NCBI GenBank assembly: GCA_020638835.1
Contig: JACKHV010000003.1
Coordinates: 186,001 to 250,000 of the forward strand
Direction of reading: 5' to 3'
DNA from: Planctomycetota bacterium
GTDB lineage: Bacteria > Planctomycetota > UBA1135 > GCA-002686595
Length of the DNA stretch: 64,000 bases
Under the pieces are notes generated by a model, which worked only from the letters and a program-made list of their open reading frames with translations, made no database searches and was not told where the DNA came from. This document shows positions 58,179-64,000 of the stretch, piece after piece (the first letter of the stretch is position 1; each line of letters starts with the position of its first letter). The translations under genes and the position numbers were made by a program.

Positions 58179-58438
58179 ACCTGAAGCACATCGCCCTCTG
58201 CCTCCCGTTCCTCTTCTCCGGCTGCTCCGCGGAGACGCACGAGCACAACGCGGACGGATCGCACCCGACCGAAGCGTCCAGCGCGCACCACAAGTGCCCG
58301 GCGTGTGAGATGGACATGAAGGACGGCAGCCCGACGACCGAGATCGCCGGCATGGAGTTCATGTTCTGCAGCGAGACGTGCAAGACCGCCGTGATGAAGG
58401 AGCCGGCCAAGTTCGCGAAGTTCGCGATCGAGCACTAG
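58175..58438 (+). CDS. Small lipoprotein with a TRASH/YHS-like metal-binding domain
   Basis: This is an 87-residue protein with lipobox FLFSGC (Cys near 17), a His-rich stretch (HEHNADGSH, SAHHKC) and the cysteine motif CPACEMDM...FCSETCKTAVMKEPAKF. This resembles TRASH and YHS domains that bind copper or other soft metals. It should sit in the periplasm as a metal sensor, scavenger or chaperone. Coupling by ATGA to the EF-P-like gene is odd in function. The stop is 8 bases from hairpin copy 4. Confidence 0.75.
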   Translation: MNLKHIALCLPFLFSGCSAETHEHNADGSHPTEASSAHHKCPACEMDMKDGSPTTEIAGMEFMFCSETCKTAVMKEPAKFAKFAIEH

Positions 58439-58446
58439 GGGCGCCC

Positions 58447-58551
58447 GCGAGAAGTACGGTACCGCGTTCGTTTTTCCAAAATAGCGGAGCCCGCGCCGAA
58501 GGCGCGGGCTCCGCTATTTTGGAAAAACGAACGCGGTACCGTACTTCTCGC
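58447..58551. repeat. Stop-codon hairpin repeat, copy 4 (perfect 51-bp stem, 3-base loop)
   Basis: The 51 bases from 58447 are exactly complementary to the 51 bases ending at 58551, with GAA between them. The outer arm is GCGAGAAGTACGGTACCGCG; the inner stem includes an AT-rich block (TTTTTCCAAAATAG) and then GCGGAGCCCGCGCC. It lies between convergent genes, 8 bases after one stop and adjoining the other (58554-58552). It could terminate both transcripts. Confidence 0.95.
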
Positions 58552-59022
58552 TCACATGCGGCTGCGCCAGCTGGACTCGAGCTCCGCGACCTGGGGCCAC
58601 TGCTCCGCGCACATCGACAGGTAGAGCGTCACGTCCTCCGGCGCGAACTCGGTGTCGAGTTCCTTCAGCGCCGTGGCGACCTTGTCGCCCTCGGGCTTGT
58701 TGTGGTCCAGATCCTCGATCATGCCCTCTTCGTGCTTCACGCCGGTCTTGTCGAGGAAGCCCGTCACGAGACCCTTGTGGTGCTTGAGCAGGTAGGTGCC
58801 GAACAACTCGTAGGCGAGCTCCGCGTTCGACGAGCGCTCGACGAACGCGCGCGCCTTCTTCGCGCGCTGCGCCATCGGCAGTTTCTTGATCGCGTGGGGG
58901 CGGAACTTCATCAGCTTCGCGACCTCGCCGTCGAGCGGGCCGTAGCCCTGGTGCTCGAGGGATTCGTAGATGGCGAGGAAGCGCTCGTCGCTGAGGTGCT
59001 TGAGTTGCTCGACGACCTGCAT
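58552..59022 (-). CDS. Hypothetical protein
   Basis: This is a 156-residue soluble, mostly helical protein rich in Glu, Lys and Leu (QVVEQLKHLSDERFLAIYESL at the start). It has no signal peptide, membrane segment or recognised motif. Its coding statistics (high third-position GC) fit the neighbours. The stop codon directly adjoins hairpin copy 4. I cannot assign a family. Confidence 0.75.
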   Translation of the reverse strand: MQVVEQLKHLSDERFLAIYESLEHQGYGPLDGEVAKLMKFRPHAIKKLPMAQRAKKARAFVERSSNAELAYELFGTYLLKHHKGLVTGFLDKTGVKHEEGMIEDLDHNKPEGDKVATALKELDTEFAPEDVTLYLSMCAEQWPQVAELESSWRSRM

Positions 59023-59125
59023 GGGTGTGTCTCTCGGGGTTGGCGGGATTCGGGGCGGAGGAGTCTATCCGCGCGTCCTCGCCTTGTCATCCCGCGCCCC
59101 GGTGCCCAAGATCGCTGCCCCAGCC

Positions 59126-59911
59126 ATGACGGAATCCCAGCCCCAACCCGTGGCCGTGCCGCACGCCGGACGGATGACCCGTGCCGATGCGACCTACACG
59201 GTCCTCGCCTCCACCTTCGCGGTGGTGCTCGTCCTGACGAACATCATCGGCACGAAGCTCTTCGCGCTCTTCCCGGACGGTGGTCCCGCGTGGATCAACG
59301 GTGGTGCTCCCATCACGCTGACCGCGGGCATCGTCACCTATCCACTGACTTTCTGCCTGACCGACATCGTGTCGGAGATCTGGGGCCGGCGCCGCGCCGA
59401 CCTGATGGTCATGCTCGGCTTCGGCATGAGCCTGCTGATGCTCGGCATCGTGCAGCTCGGCGTCGTGTTGCCTCCGAGCGAGTTCTGGACGCTCGGCGTC
59501 CGCGGCATCGACGAACCGTTGGAGATGCAGTCCGCCTTCGCGGCGACCTTCCACAACCCGCGCATCCTGCTGTTCGCGTCGATGCTCGCGTACCTCGTCG
59601 CGCAACTCTTCGACGTGCGCCTCTACCACTTCTGGTGGCGCGTGACGAAGGGCCGTCACATGTGGGTGCGCAACAACGGCTCGACGATCATCTCGCAACT
59701 CGTCGACACGATCATCGTGAACGGGATCTTCCTGCGCTGGGGCTTGTCGCTCGAGTGGGCGACGATCGGTGAGGTCATCCTGTGGGTGTACCTCTGCAAG
59801 GTCGTGCTCGCGCTGCTCGACACGCCGCTCCTGTACCTCGGGCGCAGTGCGCTGCGCCGCTTCCTCGGGCTCGAGGCGGACCACGCGCCGACCAGCGCTC
59901 CGCTCGCGTAA
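59126..59911 (+). CDS. VUT/YhhQ-family transporter (queuosine precursor type)
   Basis: This is a 261-residue protein with about six membrane segments. The family signature is clear: LVLTNIIGTKLF, GIVTYPLTFCLTDIVSEIWG, LVAQLFDVRLYHFWWRVTKGRHMWVRNNGSTIISQLVDTIIVN. Members import queuosine precursors such as preQ0/preQ1, or related compounds. The ATG at 59126 was chosen; an ATG 16 codons later is an alternative. A gap of 130 bases follows with nothing recognised. Confidence 0.9.
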   Translation: MTESQPQPVAVPHAGRMTRADATYTVLASTFAVVLVLTNIIGTKLFALFPDGGPAWINGGAPITLTAGIVTYPLTFCLTDIVSEIWGRRRADLMVMLGFGMSLLMLGIVQLGVVLPPSEFWTLGVRGIDEPLEMQSAFAATFHNPRILLFASMLAYLVAQLFDVRLYHFWWRVTKGRHMWVRNNGSTIISQLVDTIIVNGIFLRWGLSLEWATIGEVILWVYLCKVVLALLDTPLLYLGRSALRRFLGLEADHAPTSAPLA

Positions 59912-60043
59912 CAATTTCGCGGAAGCCGGGGCGCAATCCGTCGAGCTCGCTACCGATGAGCCTCGCACCTCGCGCGACGAACTCCTTCGGCGACGCGTGG
60001 GGATCGTCCCCGCCCTCGAAGCGCGCCTAGGATTCCCCCCCCC

Positions 60044-60673
60044 TCACCAAGTCAACGCCAGGAACAGCGTCGCCTGCCACTCGCTGAGGTTCGCGTCGAA
60101 GCTTACGCCTTGCTGCGTGTCCTCGAAGTTCTGGAAGGGCGCGAGGTAGCGCAGGTCCACGCCGACGGCGATCGAGTCGGTGATGGGCGCCATGGTCGCG
60201 ATCTTCGCGTAGGCCGCGGGGCCTTGGTCTTCGAAGTGCAGGTCGGGTCCGCCATCGATGTTCGAGGTGATCGCCGTGTCGACGTAGGCGAGCCCGAGGC
60301 CGAGGTCGGTCTCGAAGTTCCAGATGCGCTCGAGCGGGTAGTTCAGGCCGGCGCGCAGGTCGCTCATGCGCTTGTCGACGTTGGCCGGTCCGAGTCCCAA
60401 GCCCGGCAGCGTGTTCGTGCCGCTGCCGTCCGAGATCGACTGGAACGCGGCGACTTCGAAGCCCAGCTCGCCGCGAGCCTTCGAGTGGATGTACTCGATG
60501 CCCCAGGTCTTGTCGTTGCCGTCGCCCGTCGTCATGCCGCCGACCACGTCGTCCGTCGGTACGTGGAGGCCGCCGTGCAGTCGCACGTCGTGCGGGCGGT
60601 GGATGCCGGAAGCCGTACAGGCGGCACACAGCGCGAGCAGCGGGGCGGCGGACGCGATCGTGAGGGGGCGCAT
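60044..60673 (-). CDS. Outer-membrane beta-barrel lipoprotein
   Basis: This is a 209-residue protein with a lipoprotein-like signal (LLALCAACTASG). It has alternating strands typical of eight-stranded barrels (GIEYIHSKARGELGFEVAAF, DLRAGLNYPL, FETDLGLGLAYVD, IAVGVDLRYLAPF) and ends in aromatic Trp (TLFLALTW). Function is unknown. The start is 13 bases from hairpin copy 5, with no ribosome site visible. Confidence 0.75.
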   Translation of the reverse strand: MRPLTIASAAPLLALCAACTASGIHRPHDVRLHGGLHVPTDDVVGGMTTGDGNDKTWGIEYIHSKARGELGFEVAAFQSISDGSGTNTLPGLGLGPANVDKRMSDLRAGLNYPLERIWNFETDLGLGLAYVDTAITSNIDGGPDLHFEDQGPAAYAKIATMAPITDSIAVGVDLRYLAPFQNFEDTQQGVSFDANLSEWQATLFLALTW

Positions 60674-60686
60674 GTGGAGATGGGCA

Positions 60687-60783
60687 GAGAAGTACGGTAC
60701 CGCGTTAGATTCTTCGGCTCAGCGGAGCGTCTGGAGAGGGCTCTAGGGTACGGCCGCTAAGCCGAATAATCGAACGCGGTACC
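60687..60783. repeat. Stop-codon hairpin repeat, copy 5 (97 bp inverted repeat, partly coding)
   Basis: The left arm starts GAGAAGTACGGTACCGCGTT; the right arm is its complement from GGTACC inward with scattered mismatches (GGTACCGCGTT-x-GATT-x-TTCGGCT-x-AGCGG). The right arm encodes the last residues (GTAFDYSA) and the stop of the carbamoyltransferase. The left arm ends 13 bases before the barrel gene start. The outermost ten bases of the right arm no longer match. Confidence 0.88.
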
Positions 60784-62592
60784 TGGCGCTTCCACGTAGA
60801 ACGGGCCGATGGCGAGGCCGTCGAGGCGCCCGTCGAGGAAGGCTCGGATCGCGTCCTGCGGCGTGCAGACGATCGGCTCCTCGTGCATGTTGAAGCTCGT
60901 GTTGATCAGGCAGGGGATGCCGGAGAGCTTCTCGTACTCGACGAGGATGTCGTAGTAGCCGGGGTTCTTCTCGCGCTGGATCAGCTGCGGGCGCGCGGTG
61001 CCGTCGACGTGCACGGCGGCCGGGCACTTCTCGATCATCCACTCGGTGCAGTCGAAGGTGATCGTCATGAACTGCGCGGTGTGTTCCGCGCCGGCGAGGC
61101 CGCGGTAGCACTCGTGGCGCTTCTCCCACAGCGTGACGGGCGCGAAGGGCATGAACTCCGTGCGCCCGAGGCGCTGGTTCAGCCACTGGTTCACCTCGGG
61201 TTCGCGCGCGTGGTAGAGGATCGAGCGGTTGCCGAGCGCGCGCGGACCGTACTCCATGCGCCCGTCGAAGCGCGCGACGACCTTGCCGGAGTGGATGCGT
61301 TGCGCGACTTCCGCCGCGAGGCTCCCCGGGCGCGTGTAGGCGAGCCCCGCTTCGCGCAGCGCCGTCTCGATCTCGGCTTCGGTGAACTCGGGGCCCAGGT
61401 AGGCCGTCTCCATCGGCTGTCCGAGCTCACCCGGCCACGTGGCCTTGAGCGCCGCGCCCGACGCGCAGCCGCCGTCGCCCATGTTCGGATAGACGAAGAT
61501 GTTCTCGACGCCTTCCACCTCGTGGATGCGCTGATTCATCTTGACGTTCGCGGTGACGCCGCCGGAGAGCACGACGTTCTTGATGCCCGTCGCCTCGATC
61601 CAGTGCTTCACCGTGCGTTGCGCGACGATCTCCAGCACGTGTTGCCACGCCGCGGCGACGTCGATCATCGGATAGCGCGTCGCGAGGTGCCGGGCGAAGA
61701 AGCTGTTCAGCACTTCGACGATGCGGAACTCGCCGCCGCGCTGCTCGAAGCGCGAGAGCACGACGTCTTCGAGCACCTTCGTGTCGCCGTAGGCCGCGAG
61801 GCCGACGATCTTGCCGGCGTGGCGGTCGGGCGTGAATCCGAGCGCGCCGGTCACCGACTCGTAGAAGGTGCCGAGCGAGTAGGGGAAGCGCAGGCCGTGC
61901 TGGCGCTTGAACTTGCCGCCCTGTCCGATCGAGACCGAGCCCGCGAGGCCCGAGCCGTAGCCGTCGAGCGTGATGATCAGCGCGTGGTCGAGTCCGCTGG
62001 CGAGGTACGCGTTGCCGGCGTGCGACGCGTGGTGTTCCGAGTGGCGCAGCTTGTTCTCGAGCCCGAGCGCCTTGAGCTCGCGCATCAGTTCCTCGCCCCA
62101 GTGGCGGTGGTCGCGGATCGCTTGCTCGCGCCACTCCGCGGACTGCTTCAGCGCCGTGCGTCGCGAGAGGAAGCCCGCGCCGAGCACGCTGTACGCCAGC
62201 CGCTTGTGCAGCGGCTTCTCCATCTTCTGGTTCGGCGACTTCAGACCGTGCACCGGCTGCGTGCGCGCGGGCACGCGTCCGTCCGCATCGGCGAGCAAGC
62301 GCTTCAGGTCGGCGGCGTCGTGGTGCTCGAGGAACAGTTCCTCTTCCTCGAGCGCGTCCGTGATCAGCTTCGCCTCCTGCTCCCACTTCAAGAAGGGGTA
62401 GGCGACCTGCTCGATCTCCTTCGGATCGGTCCCCGTACGCTCGAGCGCATCCGCGATGGCGTGCTTCGGGAAGCCCGCGTGCTGCTTCTGACGCGAGTAG
62501 CGTTCCTCGCCGGCTGCGAAGAGGATGCGACCATCCTCGACGATCGACGCGGTCGCGTCCTTGTCGAGGGGGGAGATGCCGAGGACTTTCAC
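60757..62592 (-). CDS. Carbamoyltransferase (NodU/CmcH family)
   Basis: This is a 611-residue protein. It has the N-terminal Kae1-like fold (VLGISPLDKDATASIVEDG, RHSEHHASHAGNAY, ITLDGYGSG, NVVLSGGVTANVKMN) and the C-terminal domain (FDGRMEYGPRALGNRSILYHARE, CLINTSFNMHEEPIV). These enzymes transfer carbamoyl from carbamoyl phosphate through an adenylate, often onto sugars or natural products. It overlaps the deacetylase gene upstream by four bases (ATGA), suggesting a glycan modification unit. The C-terminal nine codons lie in hairpin copy 5. Confidence 0.92.
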   Translation of the reverse strand: MKVLGISPLDKDATASIVEDGRILFAAGEERYSRQKQHAGFPKHAIADALERTGTDPKEIEQVAYPFLKWEQEAKLITDALEEEELFLEHHDAADLKRLLADADGRVPARTQPVHGLKSPNQKMEKPLHKRLAYSVLGAGFLSRRTALKQSAEWREQAIRDHRHWGEELMRELKALGLENKLRHSEHHASHAGNAYLASGLDHALIITLDGYGSGLAGSVSIGQGGKFKRQHGLRFPYSLGTFYESVTGALGFTPDRHAGKIVGLAAYGDTKVLEDVVLSRFEQRGGEFRIVEVLNSFFARHLATRYPMIDVAAAWQHVLEIVAQRTVKHWIEATGIKNVVLSGGVTANVKMNQRIHEVEGVENIFVYPNMGDGGCASGAALKATWPGELGQPMETAYLGPEFTEAEIETALREAGLAYTRPGSLAAEVAQRIHSGKVVARFDGRMEYGPRALGNRSILYHAREPEVNQWLNQRLGRTEFMPFAPVTLWEKRHECYRGLAGAEHTAQFMTITFDCTEWMIEKCPAAVHVDGTARPQLIQREKNPGYYDILVEYEKLSGIPCLINTSFNMHEEPIVCTPQDAIRAFLDGRLDGLAIGPFYVEAPGTAFDYSA

Positions 62593-63635
62593 GCGCTGCT
62601 TTCGGGTCGGGAGGGGAGGAGACGCTCACGGAGCTCCGCGGGCGTGAGGCTCACGCCGCCGAGCTCGCCGAGGAAGTGGTCGAAGTACTGTCGGCAGACG
62701 GCGAGGAAATCTTGTCGGTCGGCCTCGGTCCGCACATAGCTGGTGCAGCCCGGTCTCAGACTCGGGCTGTGGAAGGAGAAGCTGAAGACCCGGCTCCCGC
62801 GCGCCAGGAGGCTCTTCGTCAGGCGGTTCAGGTGCTCCGTCCCGTAGCCTTCCGGGCTCAGCATCAGGCGCTCGAGGGCGCCGAGGCGGCTCAGGATGCC
62901 CGGCAGCCGCGCTTGCAAGAAGGGCGGCCTGTGCGCGAGCCCGTGCAGGCCGGGTCCCAGCCCCGCGAGGCTGCCGACGAAGCCGCCGGTGGTGGGGATC
63001 GAGAGCAGCTTGCCGCCGGTCCCGAACCAGGCGGGGTCCGGCGAGTGCCGCGACCAGTCCGGACCGCCGTCGCCGGTGAGGTCGAAGCCGGCCGCCGGCG
63101 AGCAGTCGTTCTCGAACCCGAGCAACTCGAGCGCCGCCCCCGTGTTCGGGCCGAAGCCGTAGCGCCCCGCTTTGTACGTGCGCGGCCGACGCTCGAAGCG
63201 GTCCTCGATCGCTTCGGTGAGTCGCCGCAGCTTCTCCTCCTCCACACCGCGCGGCAGGTTGCCGGGGTACGAGTTGTGTGCGTTCACTTCTTCGACGTGC
63301 GGCGGCGAGACCCACGGATGCAGGTGCGCGCCGATCTCGCAGCGGCCGTCGTCCTGGATCTCCTTGAGCGGGCGCCAGCCGGTCTCCTGCGTAGCGATCG
63401 GGTAGTCGATCGCGTAGCAGGGTTTGATGCCGATTTCGTCGAACAGGGCTTGGCCGAGTCCGACCTCGCGCATCGCCTCGACGGCGGTGGCGTTGCGATC
63501 GAAGGGCGCGGACCAGTCGAACTCCTCCTCGGTGTCGATCACGACCACCAGGACCGGCGGGTGGTCCGCGGGCAGGCGGGCGGGCCTGCGATCGGTGAGG
63601 AGCGGGGTCTGGGTCGGGAGCCGCGCGGCGTTCAT
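62589..63635 (-). CDS. Polysaccharide deacetylase family protein
   Basis: This is a 348-residue protein. VVVIDTEEEFDW carries the first catalytic/metal Asp, and EIGAHLHPW the His-x-His that typify NodB-fold deacetylases of the WalW type. The C-terminal FSFSFHSPSL supplies the later His. No signal peptide is seen, which suggests a cytoplasmic role on lipid-linked or nucleotide sugars. It is cotranscribed with the carbamoyltransferase; both may tailor an exopolysaccharide or surface glycan. Confidence 0.85.
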   Translation of the reverse strand: MNAARLPTQTPLLTDRRPARLPADHPPVLVVVIDTEEEFDWSAPFDRNATAVEAMREVGLGQALFDEIGIKPCYAIDYPIATQETGWRPLKEIQDDGRCEIGAHLHPWVSPPHVEEVNAHNSYPGNLPRGVEEEKLRRLTEAIEDRFERRPRTYKAGRYGFGPNTGAALELLGFENDCSPAAGFDLTGDGGPDWSRHSPDPAWFGTGGKLLSIPTTGGFVGSLAGLGPGLHGLAHRPPFLQARLPGILSRLGALERLMLSPEGYGTEHLNRLTKSLLARGSRVFSFSFHSPSLRPGCTSYVRTEADRQDFLAVCRQYFDHFLGELGGVSLTPAELRERLLPSRPESSA

Positions 63636-63734
63636 GGGCGCCCAGCATAGGCCGCGACCACGAACCGATCCACGTAGCGCGGGGCCGCTCGGATAGACTG
63701 CTCCGCCGCGTTCTCCGCGCGCGACCCCTAGAAC

Positions 63735-64000
63735 ATGAAGATCGACAGCAAGATCGCCGGTGCCGCGCTGCGCGCCATGCAGCTCGAGCTCGCCCGCTCG
63801 ATGAAGGGCCTGCGTCTCTCAGGCCACCCGAGCCCCTGCTACCTGGGCTACAGCCTGCGCGTGCGCCAGGGGTACACGGTCTGGGGGCGTTACGGCTCCG
63901 TGTTCTACTCGGCGCCGCTCGACTCGAGCACGCTGCACGCGGACTTGCGCGTCGGGAGCTACCGCTCCGACCAGACGGTCGACGGCCGGCTCGAGAGCCG
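63735..64000 (+). CDS. TldD/PmbA-like protein (partial, N-terminus only)
   Basis: An open frame of 88 codons runs off the right edge from the ATG at 63735. ALRAMQLELARSMKGLRL, then PCYLGYSLRVRQGYTVWGRYGSVFYS, then LHADLRVGSY fits the start of TldD/PmbA-type metallopeptidase-like proteins (Y-x-R..G..VRVGD pattern). The HExxxH motif that would prove it lies outside the window. It is divergent from the deacetylase gene, with 99 bases between. Confidence 0.6.
   Translation, partial: MKIDSKIAGAALRAMQLELARSMKGLRLSGHPSPCYLGYSLRVRQGYTVWGRYGSVFYSAPLDSSTLHADLRVGSYRSDQTVDGRLES

Noticed and set aside
58447..58551. Hairpin repeats as ordinary intrinsic terminators
   Set aside because: No U-tract follows any stem, stems are far longer than needed and several lie within operons; termination is possible but does not explain the shared arms.

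Overview
The window is GC-rich bacterial chromosome with dense coding, many 1-11 base start/stop overlaps and few clear Shine-Dalgarno sequences. The protein set (alternative complex III, both Nap and Nar nitrate reductases, large pyruvate:ferredoxin oxidoreductase, LamG-containing secreted enzymes, deiodinase-like selenoprotein, many lipoproteins and beta-barrels) suggests a facultatively anaerobic, Gram-negative-type bacterium. A deep-branching planctomycete is my best guess; that is inference from gene content, not from a marker gene. I saw no rRNA, tRNA, CRISPR array, transposase or phage gene.

Layout. 1-11013: a secreted beta-helix protein (partial, minus), a plus-strand run (rhomboid-TPR, alpha/beta hydrolase, CNNM/CorC-type membrane protein), then a minus-strand run of overlapping genes (metallophosphoesterase, membrane protein, membrane-anchored hydrolase, response regulator, metallophosphoesterase-LamG, and a deiodinase-like protein with an in-frame UGA read as selenocysteine). 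11093-18173: phospholipase D-like lipoprotein, PAP2-barrel fusion, small barrel lipoprotein, beta-CASP nuclease, HDOD-GGDEF regulator. 18320-28111 (minus): napD-napA-napB(tetraheme)-napG-napH and a 1558-residue PFOR. 28388-32037: sensor kinase plus sigma54-dependent regulator. 33915-51697 (plus): narC-like cytochrome, narGHJI, two narK genes and actABCDEF (alternative complex III), one co-directional 18-kb respiratory locus with a near-consensus sigma54 promoter and an upstream dyad. 51807-64000: TetR regulator, oxidase-subunit-I-like membrane protein, phosphodiesterase, cyclase-fold protein, Rieske protein, DUF983, mutM, EfpL-type EF-P, TRASH-like lipoprotein, VUT-family transporter, barrel lipoprotein, carbamoyltransferase, polysaccharide deacetylase and a partial TldD/PmbA-like gene.

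How it fits together. PFOR yields acetyl-CoA and reduced ferredoxin without oxygen. Quinol can be oxidised by NapGH toward periplasmic NapAB, by NarI for cytoplasmic NarGH, or by alternative complex III toward c-type cytochromes. The kinase/sigma54-activator pair lies between the two nitrate reductase loci and is the obvious candidate regulator of the nar-act operon.

The most unusual structural feature is a family of long (97-121 bp) inverted repeats. Each begins at, inside or a few bases after a stop codon, and three end 11-14 bases before the next start codon. The outer arm sequence is shared by four copies (plus one solo arm), while the inner stems differ completely but remain self-complementary. 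One is a perfect 51-bp hairpin with a 3-base loop.
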